A model generated the notes under the pieces. The model was not told the DNA's origin. It ran no database searches and was given only the letters and a program-made list of their open reading frames with translations. The position numbers were made by a program, and so were the translations under genes. This document shows, piece by piece, positions 38,501-47,393 of a stretch of DNA of 64,000 nt. The DNA is from Plicaturopsis crispa FD-325 SS-3 (lineage: Eukaryota; Basidiomycota; Agaricomycetes; Amylocorticiales; Amylocorticiaceae), in NCBI GenBank assembly GCA_000827205.1, contig KN832558.1, positions 569,422 through 633,421 of the forward strand, in the 5' to 3' direction. Position 1 is the first letter of the stretch. Each line of letters opens with the position of its first letter.

Positions 38501-39302
38501 CAGTACGTCCCATATCCTTCTACCCTCGTGGTAATGTACACTAATGAAATACCTTATACTAGTTCGCAAATGTCCACGACGTGTCGTGGGGGACCAAGGG
38601 TGATACGAAGGTCAACAACGATCTTGGTGCAGTCGTCACGACAGGCCCGAACAAGAACGAGGTTGAAGTGTCCGTACCAACGGCGGAGACGGATATCAAT
38701 GCCGCGTACGAAGACGCGATACACGTCCTGTCGACAAAGGCACCCAAGGAAGACAAGAAGCCTGACGCCGCGACCATGGAGGAGGACTACTATAGGACTT
38801 TTAGGACAAAGTATGTACCTCTTTCTAATCGCGCGTATTTATACATTTGCTAATTTTTCTTCGCAGTGTGAGTGAAAGCAAGGTGGTTCAACTGTGATTG
38901 CGCATCGACTAACGGCTGGCTTTTGACAGGTTTTGCTCGCATGGACATTGTCGAATGTAAGCATTGACTGTGTCTTTTCCTGACCTTGCACTAATAATCC
39001 TTCTTCACAGGCAATTCTCGCTGCTGCCATAGTGTAAGCACATCGCACGGCTCCTACCGCGTAACATCTCCAGCTAAATATTATTCATGATTTGCAGTGA
39101 GTCGACACCGTCCGGCGGAGACGACAGCGCCTCCAAAACGGTCAACGGTTATATGGCGTTCCTGCTTTTCTCGGTCGCTGGACTTGCTTGTGAGTCTTTC
39201 TCTCTTTTCTGGACAGTCGTCTTGGTACTCACTTCGTCTCTAGTCGTCCGCTTCGTTGGCTCTACGACATACATGCTCGTCCGCTTATTTGCGGGCGAGT
39301 AA
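35530..39302 (+). CDS. chitin synthase, division 1 (class I-III type)
   Basis: About 18 short-intron exons from the ATG at 35530 (MSQYPQ, exon 35530-35547; next exon from 35611) to TAA at 39300-39302. This integral plasma-membrane GT2 enzyme makes chitin from UDP-GlcNAc. The N-terminal 190 residues are Pro/Tyr/His-rich and include YxPET repeats. Next come the CHS1 N-terminal block ([20 protein letters not shown]) and the catalytic region ([56 protein letters not shown]). The signature [12 protein letters not shown] follows, and then about seven membrane helices to the end. An insert with TVEISVPT-like acidic sequence lies between the last helices. The exon supplying N in FRTNVLLAW appears to be a single base at 38877. 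Confidence 0.93.
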
Positions 39303-39656
39303 CCTCGCTATAGAAGGGTTGGTCTGATTGCTTTGCTTGCTACTCACTGTCTCCCACGTATATCATACTTATTGATTGGACTCGTCTGTTCTGCCGTTGC
39401 TGTCATGACCTGTGCTGCTACTTATTTTGTGTCGCTGCCGTTTACCTTGTGATTGCAGTACGCATACCCACGAATACTGATATGTTTGGAACTTCCGAAT
39501 GCATTCGGCTCGACCATCTCTAACTTACGATGGTAGCATGTCCAAAATCCATTCTGCGGACGTCGACTAGGCCTGGAATTATGTGTCTTATAAATTATAC
39601 TTGCACGACGATAAGTACATGGGGTAGTCATCCACTCCCAGCATAAGATGGTCCCG
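39303..39656. other. convergent 3' flanks
   Basis: T-rich 3' flank of chitin synthase facing the end of the small mitochondrial-type gene. No gene seen. Confidence 0.45.
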
Positions 39657-40155
39657 TCACGAACTCGGAGGTGTAGGCTGAGATCCAGATCCATTCCTGT
39701 GCTCTTCTGCTCTGCGTAACATATCCTCTTCCGCCGGCGACAGGGTAAAGAACGCGGCTTTTTGTCGTGCAACCCAGCGGCGTGGCTGGAAGAGCGAAGA
39801 CCTCAGTGTATGGGCACGATGAAACAGAACAGGAAAACGCACGGGCATAAAGACATGTTCTCGCTCTCCGAAATCGAAGAAAAACACGGCATAGAAAAGC
39901 GCGACTGCACGGTCTAGTCTTAGCATGAGACGAGGAGGACACTGATCAAGACGTACATGGTATTACTGTATATTGCAGCATCCCCGTTGTCCTGTACACC
40001 CATGGCGGGCGAGGGTCAGTCCATCCTGGACCATTTCCTTTCGCGCTTGTGTATGGGGTGTTTCGCTGCGTGGACCGAGGATGACTATGTCCACTTGTGT
40101 ATGCCCTACAGTTGGTGCGTACTCGCGTTGGGAATCTGAAGCGTCCAGGAAACAT
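39657..40155 (-). CDS. small mitochondrial-type single-pass membrane protein
   Basis: Three exons: 40155-39957, 39904-39843 and 39785-39657, giving 129 aa. The N-terminus (MFPGRFRFPTRVRTNCRAYT) is Arg-rich and free of acidic residues, like a mitochondrial presequence. Then come WTDPRPPWVYRTTGMLQYTV, one hydrophobic helix (IPFALFYAVFFFDF), and a conserved-looking charged segment (GEREHVFMPPRRWVARQKAA, then TLSPAEEDMLRRAEEH). The two introns are needed to bring the helix and the PPRRW segment into one frame, and both have normal sites. The layout resembles small inner-membrane proteins linked to respiratory complexes. I do not recognise the family, so the location is inferred from the presequence alone. 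Confidence 0.65.
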
Positions 40156-41045
40156 GGAGCCCGTCCAATGCACAAAACAGGAAGACCGTTGGAAAGGATA
40201 GAAGCGACTCGGAAGTTGAACGTTGAACGCAGAGTCAGAAACGCTCGCCGCTCTCAGGCTCCGAACTCTCATCTTGCTACCACAGTCCGCCTGGCGTGCT
40301 TACCACAGAACACACATGCTACCTAGGCGTTACTACGGCTCGACGACGTGCTGGCTGGTGGTTTTCAATATCGCCTGCGCAGCTATAGCAGCCTCGTTGA
40401 TAGGCTTCACATTGTCGCGCATCAGGAAACAGTCTGCGGAGGCGGGCATGTGTGATCCCCCCTCGCAAGAGGACTTTCCTATTGCTCTCAAGTTGAAGCC
40501 TTGATGCCCAAAGCTTGACAGCAGGTGCGTAGTATATAGCAATCGTGACGAGATTTTCAAAACCCATAAAGATCAGAACCCTTAGGATACCCCCCCCCCC
40601 TCTCCTGCAGTCTCCTGCGCTTTGCGCTTTCCGTCGTGACACTGGCAGAACGAATGCTGAAGTGAATGCCCGCTTGCAAGCATGCTCTTCTCATTCCTGC
40701 AGGACGATATAATCACGCACATCCGGTGTACCCCACTCCTGCTAAAAGGTCATAGAAATATATATGGTCGACGCAAGTTCTACATATCTTATCCCCTGGG
40801 ATGAGAGAAGGGCGGTTGTAGAAATTCCCCGAATTTCTGGCCGTGAAGGAAAAGCAGATGATGCTCAGTTGAATGGTAGGTCTGATCTTGGATGAATTCT
40901 CCTCTTTTTACTGACAAACCTATTCGACATGTATCAATCAAATCGAAAGGACATCGTATTGAAAGTCGTATATGCGATCTTCCCGGGTGCTTACGGTGCA
41001 TGTAACAGTGGAAACGAAACAATAGAACCCATTTTCGACCCTACC
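40156..41045. other. intergenic, with a C homopolymer
   Basis: About 0.9 kb. A run of eleven C lies at 40590-40600. A 93-codon plus-strand ORF (40223-40504) with one hydrophobic segment is present, but nothing else supports it as a gene. Confidence 0.45.
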
Positions 41046-42068
41046 TCACCGCTCATTGTTTGAGCGCAACCACTGCTCCAAGGTCAGTAAGGCTGGGTGC
41101 TCCTTGCGGATCTCCTCGATATCAGCTTGGTAGCCGCCCGTGGAAAACCACTGGGAAAGGTACGTCAGCGCTGAGCTCCGTGCTCATGCCAGACGACAAC
41201 GACACACCTCGAGCATCTTCCTGAAATCTTCAGGCAGTAGGCACAGTGTGGACCCCAACCCGCGCGCTTTCCACGGGCGGGAGCCACCCTGCACTTTCTG
41301 ATAGACGTCCTGCATTTCCGACACCGTGAGGTTATCGCCGGCAAGGCTGATCACACGCCCCGTATATTTGGGCGGGTCTTCCAGTGCGCGCGCGGCGAAC
41401 CAACCTATCACGATGAGCACAATGGTTAGCCACAGGTGGGCACTTCATAGCCTTGCAATACTACTTATACTCACCGACATCTTTGACCGAAACCCATTGT
41501 AACTTCTTCCCCTTCAGTGCGGCCTCGAACAAGCCGAGCGTCTGTTCAACATGGTGTCAGCGACTCGGCATCTTCGCAGGTTTCGGCCTGGACAAATGGT
41601 ACGCACAAAGAATGACTGCACGCCGCTACGTGGGGGCAAGTTCTCCAAGTAAGCAACTGGGCGGATGATGGTGTGTGGGATCCCCGACGCCCTCAAGTAC
41701 TCCTCGATCGCAAATCGCGTCTCAAAGTCCGGTATGCCGGTGTTGCGGTCAGCGCCCTCGATACTCACAAACACGAGGAACGGGAGCGCCACTTTCTTCG
41801 CCGCATTGATGAACGCCTTGCCTTGCGCGGTCTCCTTCGTCGCTAGGAACGCGCCCGATACCCCACCGAGGGCTTTCTCGAGGGACGCGGCGTCGCTGAA
41901 CGATCCCTGAGCGAGTTCTATTCCGGACTTCGCCAGCGCTTTCGCAGGTGGGGACTCGGGCGAGCGCGTCAGCGCACGCACCACCAGCTTCTTGGATGAG
42001 AGGAGATGTGCGACGAGAGCGCCGCCTTGCGTGCCGGTGGCCCCTGTAACAAGCACTTTGGTGGACAT
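41046..42068 (-). CDS. NmrA-like NAD(P)-binding protein (atypical short-chain dehydrogenase)
   Basis: Four exons: 42068-41607, 41541-41475, 41404-41208 and 41150-41046, giving 276 aa. NmrA-like proteins bind NAD(P) and act as redox sensors or reductases. The Rossmann opening VLVTGATGTQGGALVAHLL carries the GxxGxxG motif. Further family features are VRALTRSPES, FVSIEGADRNTGIPDFETR, GIPHTIIRPVAYLENLPP, KLQWVSVKDVGWFAARAL and RVISLAGDNLTVSEM. The canonical YxxxK pair of classical dehydrogenases is not evident, which fits the NmrA branch. The C-terminus (TLEQWLRSNNER) is a helix typical of this family. Function in this organism is unknown. Confidence 0.87.
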
Positions 42069-42639
42069 TCTAGATGGTGGTGTTCAAGCTATGCCATGCA
42101 CCGCAACTGCAATGTCAGCCTTAAGAGCCTTGACGATAGCGACAGACAGACGTACCGTAATGCCGATGACCTAAATCAGACCGGGAGTCAAGGACAGAAC
42201 GAGTGACCAGGCCCAAGAGTCACTTTGCGTGCTCAGTCTTCGCTCAGGACCACGCACGTTAGCGATCTATACTTATATGCAAGCATTTAGTACACACCAG
42301 GGTCAAGCTATCCATCTCACCGCGGCAAAATTTTCCCGCAACAGGAACGCGACTCGAAGACCTGTGGAGGCCGCTGCGACGCGTCACTCAGCCGTCAAGC
42401 TTGTGTGAGCGTGAGGCTTGGCGTGAGGGACCGCGTTGGGACCGCGTTGGGATCAGGTCTTCTCGCCTAAAAGGGAAGGTGTTGTAGTTGGACTGCAATT
42501 CAACGTCGTTTTCATTAGTACACCCAGACTGCCAGACAGCGTGCATTGCGCTATGTAGTAGAGACAGGGAAATTTTCATCAACTCAACGGTGGTTCCGAG
42601 ACAATGAGGTAGAACTATCCCTTGAAAGCTCGTGTTATT
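42069..42639. other. intergenic, no gene seen
   Basis: 5' flank of the NmrA-like gene. A short tandem GGACCGCGTTG duplication lies near 42428-42450. No coding support. Confidence 0.4.
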
Positions 42640-42915
42640 TGATCGTGGTCCAGAACTAGCAGCAGCATTTCGCGTCGCCCTGCCCGTGGCAGCGTGACCC
42701 CCGGTCAAACGGTAAATCCCTCTGGAAGAGCATACAGCGGCTCGGGGTGCCAACTGCTTTGCAGACAGAAGCACAAGTGGCTGACGTCGGGTCGTGGTTG
42801 TCGCTCATAGAACGTACCGAAGTTCTGGTGGTGGGGTCACCATCTACTAGTGGGACAAGGACGAGATGAAACTGGTTACAGCAATCTACGTCCGGAGACA
42901 AAGACGAACTTGTTA
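42640..42915 (-). pseudogene. decayed 5' fragment of the neighbouring F-box gene
   Basis: About 270 bp align with the 5' leader and first 55 codons of the F-box gene at 42932-44128. The leader string CAGTTTCATCTCGTCCT, the start region (ATG at 42843-42841), TGTGCTTCTGTCTGCAAA and CTCTTCCAGAGGGATTTA are all recognisable. The start frame reads MVTPPPELRYVL and then a stop, where the intact gene reads MSTLPPELWDAVI. The later homologous part (ASVCKAV...LFQRDL) lies in another frame. The similarity ends soon after this point, so this is a truncated, non-functional tandem copy of a host gene. Confidence 0.7.
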
Positions 42916-42931
42916 CCGGTCATCAATAAAA

Positions 42932-44128
42932 TTAATGAACATCGCCAACAGGCCTTTGAACCCCCTCAACCCATAATATTCCTCGAGCTTGGCAATGGCT
43001 GAAGCATTCCTTCACCTTCTCCATCGTTTTCCCATACGTCTCGTCTCGGACCTGACGTGGAAATGCCACAGCTATCACCACAGCTCTGAGATGGGCAAAC
43101 TGTGCAAGGGCTAGTGCACCATTCACAGGTTGCAGGGCAGACAAATTGTCATCCGCGAGCATTTCCATAGGAATCGCCAGCCGTATCTCCTCCATGCATG
43201 AGGAGGCAACACGGGCAATGATGGTACCGAGGAAATGGCCTTGCGCATTCCAGTCGAAACCATCCGTCATGAAGAGTAATTCCAGAATGCGTAGATTAGT
43301 ATTTTTTGAAACATCGAGATGACGAATGATATCGGGTGACGAGGGCATATATATTGCTTCGACTCGGAGATGCTCCAGGACGGCAGCAAGGGAGCTCATG
43401 AATTCGAGAGTGCAAAGTGCTGACTCGTAGTCGCGGAGTTCCGCAATGAGTTTGCGTATATGGGGCATGTGCTCGTGGCTCGAGACCATGGAGGTGATTA
43501 CGGACAAGATAGCACTGGTGCCCGACGGCAGTCTCAGTGTGTGCAAAGTTAGAGGCAACGGATGTCTAGCCGCCAACAATGCCACGAAATCCTGATCCAC
43601 AGGCCCAGGGTCCAAGGAGAAACGAACACGGCGAAGGTAAAGTTCTTCGAGCACAGGAAAAGACGCAAGAAAATCGACGAGATGGTCCATGTCCTCAAAT
43701 GCGGCGAATTCCAACTTTAATCCCCGCACGCTTTCGCCGATTAGCTGCATCGCTGAACGGGCATCAACGGAAGGCCTCCGCATCGAAAATTGGTCGAAAT
43801 GTAGAGATCGAACAGATCGAAGGGTCGTGAGCTTGGGTAGAAATAGCCAGAATGATTCACTGCTAATCATCCGGATAGAGAGAGAGGAGATATATGGGAA
43901 GATCGTGCAGGCCGGTGACTCGAGCAGTGCAGCGAGGACTTCGATGCTACTACTGTCCAGTGTGCAGCTACGACGCGCGCCAGAACATAAATCCCTCTGG
44001 AACAGCGTGCTGCGGCTCGCGGGTAGCCACTCCTTACAAACGGCAGCACAGGCGGCTAACGTCTGATAGTCGTCGACGCTGACAGAATGTATAACTGCAT
44101 CCCAAAGCTCCGGCGGTAGTGTTGACAT
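42932..44128 (-). CDS. F-box protein with leucine-rich region
   Basis: A single exon of 398 aa from the ATG at 44128. The N-terminal F-box (LPPELWDAVIHSVSVDDYQT, LAACAAVCKEWLPASRSTLF) would bind Skp1 in an SCF ubiquitin ligase. The rest shows irregular leucine-rich repeat-like periodicity (SIEVLAALLESPACTIFPYI, TTLRSVRSLHFDQF, FPVLEELYLRRVRF). This matches the large Agaricomycete family of F-box proteins in which the C-terminal part selects unknown substrates. The lack of introns is common in this fast-evolving family and stands out among the intron-rich neighbours. A truncated copy lies immediately downstream. Confidence 0.85.
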   Translation of the reverse strand: MSTLPPELWDAVIHSVSVDDYQTLAACAAVCKEWLPASRSTLFQRDLCSGARRSCTLDSSSIEVLAALLESPACTIFPYISSLSIRMISSESFWLFLPKLTTLRSVRSLHFDQFSMRRPSVDARSAMQLIGESVRGLKLEFAAFEDMDHLVDFLASFPVLEELYLRRVRFSLDPGPVDQDFVALLAARHPLPLTLHTLRLPSGTSAILSVITSMVSSHEHMPHIRKLIAELRDYESALCTLEFMSSLAAVLEHLRVEAIYMPSSPDIIRHLDVSKNTNLRILELLFMTDGFDWNAQGHFLGTIIARVASSCMEEIRLAIPMEMLADDNLSALQPVNGALALAQFAHLRAVVIAVAFPRQVRDETYGKTMEKVKECFSHCQARGILWVEGVQRPVGDVH

Positions 44129-45209
44129 CTAGTACGAGGACGAGATGAAACTGATATAGAGCAATTCATGATCGAAGACAAAGTACTAACCTGGTGCATA
44201 CCCATCTACAGTCAAGCTAGGCACGCATTCGATGCTCGCTGCTGAGCGCCGAGTAAGTACCATTAGCGGCGGTAACGAGATCATAGTGATCGACCTCAGG
44301 CTGCCAGTGTTCGTTCGGTTGCGAGACTCGTTCTACTAGTTGCCCAGGCTGGCTGTATGATGGAGAAGAAAGTTGTCTGTAACCTCAGCAGAATATGGAC
44401 CACCGTGTTGAAAGCTGTATTGGATGGCGTTGAAGCAGCAATCTGAAAGGAGAGAAATGAAGGCCCCAGAATCGGAGCTCAAGCGCTCAACGGCCTTCAA
44501 CGGCCCGCTCAATTTGGCAGGCGCTCAGCGCGCCGCTGCGCTCAAATCTTACCATCTACCACCGAACTCCACCAACCCTGCCACTCAGAATCCTGCTCTC
44601 CGATCGCGATTCGCGAGTTGTCAAGATATAAACCTACCTACTACCGGGCGTCCTGCTCCTCCGTATAAGTTGGACTTTCCTCAGTCATTCCATTAACAGA
44701 CTTCAACGACGTCGACGTCCGCCGTTGACATAGTCGGTACCGTATTGCAATTTCAAAGCAAAGCAACCCACGCTATACTTGCAATGTACATGCCTGGTAC
44801 ACCATGCGTACGTCTTTGGAGTCATGCCTGTATGTAGAAACTTCATGACATTTCCCAGTGAGCCCTGCGATGGCCGAAAGGCAAGATTTTCTTCGGGTCC
44901 TCGGCCTCAACCTGGTCAGCCAGGGTACAACATACTACACGGTCAGGTCTCCTAGATGTTGATGTTGAGACTTAGAACAATGGAACAACGTCATGAGACC
45001 CCATTTTCAGTAAGCACTCCCTCCATAGTACGAACATACTGAGTATGTATGTATGACCGTTGTCTCAACGTCATGCCTCACGTTCTCCGAAGTCCTTACT
45101 GAACCCCGACTTTCCTAGAAATGCCGATGTACACCGCCGGGGCATATATTTAAGGCCACGGCACAGCTCGTATGTGCACTCAACACCCACGTACACATTT
45201 TCTGTCACC
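44129..45209. other. intergenic, promoter side of F-box and CmcJ-like copy 2
   Basis: 1.1 kb between divergent genes. The AT-rich element TATATTTAA near 45145-45153 lies about 60 bp before the CmcJ-like start. A 90-codon ORF at 44424-44696 has no support. Confidence 0.45.
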
Positions 45210-46220
45210 ATGTCCACGACATCGCGAGATATCCAAACAAAGTTGAATTATTTCGTCTCGACATCGGACGAGCCGCCCTTCAACTATGTGCACACGCCCC
45301 CGCCGGGTCGTCCGCAGACAAACGTCGAGGCCGACGAGCACACCGTAGTCGTCCATGACCTACGCGGAAAAGAAGCCTCGGCCAGTCTTGACAGGACTGG
45401 TTTCGCGTACGTGAACTATCCGAGCGCGGAGAAACACTTCCTCGACGAGGCGGATATCACAAACAAATATTACGAAGAGGTGGAGGACATCATCAAAAAG
45501 GAGACTGGTGCGAGACTGGTGTACATCTTTGACCATACCATCAGGTACTGTCGGGTTCATGTTCTGTAGTCGTCTTGAACGGCTGTTTGACCAATCTTCG
45601 TTCCAGGCGCGGCAAGAATTTGCACGATGGGGATGGAGGGCCTGAGCAGAGGGCCCCCGTCGTAAGTTACCCATATTCACCGTCTCATAGCAATCGCCTA
45701 ACCCCAACGTTACTACAACAGAGTAGGGTGCACGTTGACCAGACATATGAATCCGCCATAGACCGAGTGCGCCACCACATGGGTGCCGACACGGACCATT
45801 TACTGAAAGCACGCGTCCGCCTCATCAACGTATGGCGTCCAATCGAGAACGTCATCGGTGAGCATCGACACTTTCGTGTTGCGCATACAAGGCCCGTGAC
45901 TAAATAGCCTTCATGTAGCCCACCACCCACTTGCGACCGCGGACTACCGCTCCCTCGACCCAGCAGACCTCGTCCCGACACGCCACATCTATCCCGACCG
46001 TGAGGGCGCGACATTTAGCGTGAAGTACAACCCGCATCATCTGTGGTACTACCTCTCGGACCAGACCCCCGACGAGGTGACACTGATCAAGTGCTTCGAT
46101 TCGGCCACGGACGTTGCACGGCTCACGCCGCATAGCGCTTTCTTCGACTCGACGAGCCCGGAGAGCGCGCCACAGAGACAGTCAATTGAAGTCAGGGCCT
46201 TAGTGTTTGACGGGGAGTAG
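45210..46220 (+). CDS. CmcJ/AsaB-like hydroxylase-desaturase (copy 2)
   Basis: Four exons: 45210-45544, 45607-45661, 45722-45857 and 45919-46220, giving 275 aa. It is a paralogue of the gene at 13330-14333: intron positions and phases agree, and the third exon is 136 nt in both. Blocks: FNYVHTPPPGRP, VVVHDLRGKEAS, YIFDHTIRRRGK, VHVDQTYESA, RLINVWRPIENV, RHIYPDREGATF, DEVTLIKCFDS, DSTSPESAPQRQSIEVRALV. The HVD pair and the later His in LTPHSAF are kept. The second exon is the least alike: this copy has a Gly/Asp-rich stretch (NLHDGDGGPEQ). No disabling change was seen, so both copies appear functional. Confidence 0.88.
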
Positions 46221-46350
46221 ATTGTCGTGCGGCAAAGAATAATGCAGATGGTTCCTTCACCAGGAAATACAGTAGTGTTTCTGCACACATAAATCATGTT
46301 GTTGTAATATTACATTACCGGAATATCATGAGACGGACAGCTATGATTTG

Positions 46351-47393
46351 TCAAAACTCTCCGCCTGTCCTCTTCAAATCCTCATCCACCTGACGGACAA
46401 ATTCGTATGCACGTTGTGCCATGACCTGTCTTGCTACGACTGGGTCACCAGGCAAGAACGAATCGGCAAGGTCTTCAACGGTGGCAGTTTCCTCGTTCCA
46501 AGCGGTGCTATCGTTAGGACGAGTCTGCACTAATGTATATGCATTAGTTTAAGCCACCTTCATACCAAGAAGAATATCACAATAGCACTTACATTCTCGC
46601 CAAAGCCTCATATTCCATGCTGCGTCGCGAACTTCGTCACAGCCAAAGTCATCCGCGGTCGGACGCCAATCCCCGACGATAATCAAATCGCGTCCGCAAT
46701 CGTGCAGCTCTGCGTGTCTGAAATCGACGACAAATGGCTGCCCGTCGTTGTCAAGTATATGCCTTTCTGAGAAATCGCGATGACAAACGCCGCAGTCGTG
46801 TATCTCGAGTAGATTGTCGATGGTTTGGACACTGCAACGAGGAGCAGACCAACCGTTAACAGCACAGCTCTAAAGATATTCAGAGCACTCACTAGTACTC
46901 ACTTGTACGCCTTTTCTGTCAGATTGAACGGTGACTCTCGTGGTTGACCGCAATATTGGAGGACGAGGGAAGTTATCCATAGACCATGGTATTCACCTCG
47001 AAAAACTCCGTAACATCGCGGTATGACTGTACCTTGTAAACTGCGAAGCTGGTTCTGATACCATTGATATTCGCGTATAAGGGACGCGGCATCCGCGTCT
47101 GTTTCATCGCGATGCCGGACGGTCTTGAGTACAGCTTCGGTGTCATTGTCTGCGCCCTGTGTGGATGCCACTGCACGGTATATTGTGGAGGTCGCGCCAC
47201 GGTGAAGAAGTCTGACATCGTGCATTGTGTAGTGGTCGGTTGCGGATGGATCAGGCGTCGTGTTCGAATCGTCCACTTGAACGCGTCTCATGGTAAATCC
47301 AGAGGTCCCTACTGGCGACGACGTGTCGATTGTCGAGTCGCATAGTATGGCATCGAGGTTGTTGAGGTTCAGTGTTATGCTCATGGCAGTCAA
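46351..47393 (-). CDS. protein kinase-like fold protein
   Basis: Three exons: 47393-46903, 46831-46593 and 46529-46351, giving 302 aa. A second in-frame Met (MSITLN) 3 codons in is an alternative start. The order is kinase-like: YRAVASTQ...EAVLKTVRHR resembles the strand carrying the ATP-binding Lys. A helix with a Glu (SLIREYQWYQNQL) and a hinge region (SLVLQYCGQPRES) follow. The catalytic loop reads CGVCHRDFSERHIL, and FVVDFRHA stands where DFG would be. The loop has His where kinases have the metal-binding Asn, so activity is uncertain. This resembles the divergent, expanded kinase-like proteins of Agaricomycetes. The C-terminal helix is DPVVARQVMAQRAYEFVRQV. Confidence 0.7.

Noticed and set aside
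40223-40504. 93-codon plus-strand ORF with one hydrophobic segment
   Set aside because: It lies just upstream of the small mitochondrial-type gene with no intron signals or recognised motif, so a chance ORF is likelier.
40590-40600. run of eleven C
   Set aside because: Simple homopolymer in intergenic DNA; more a caution about sequence accuracy than a feature.
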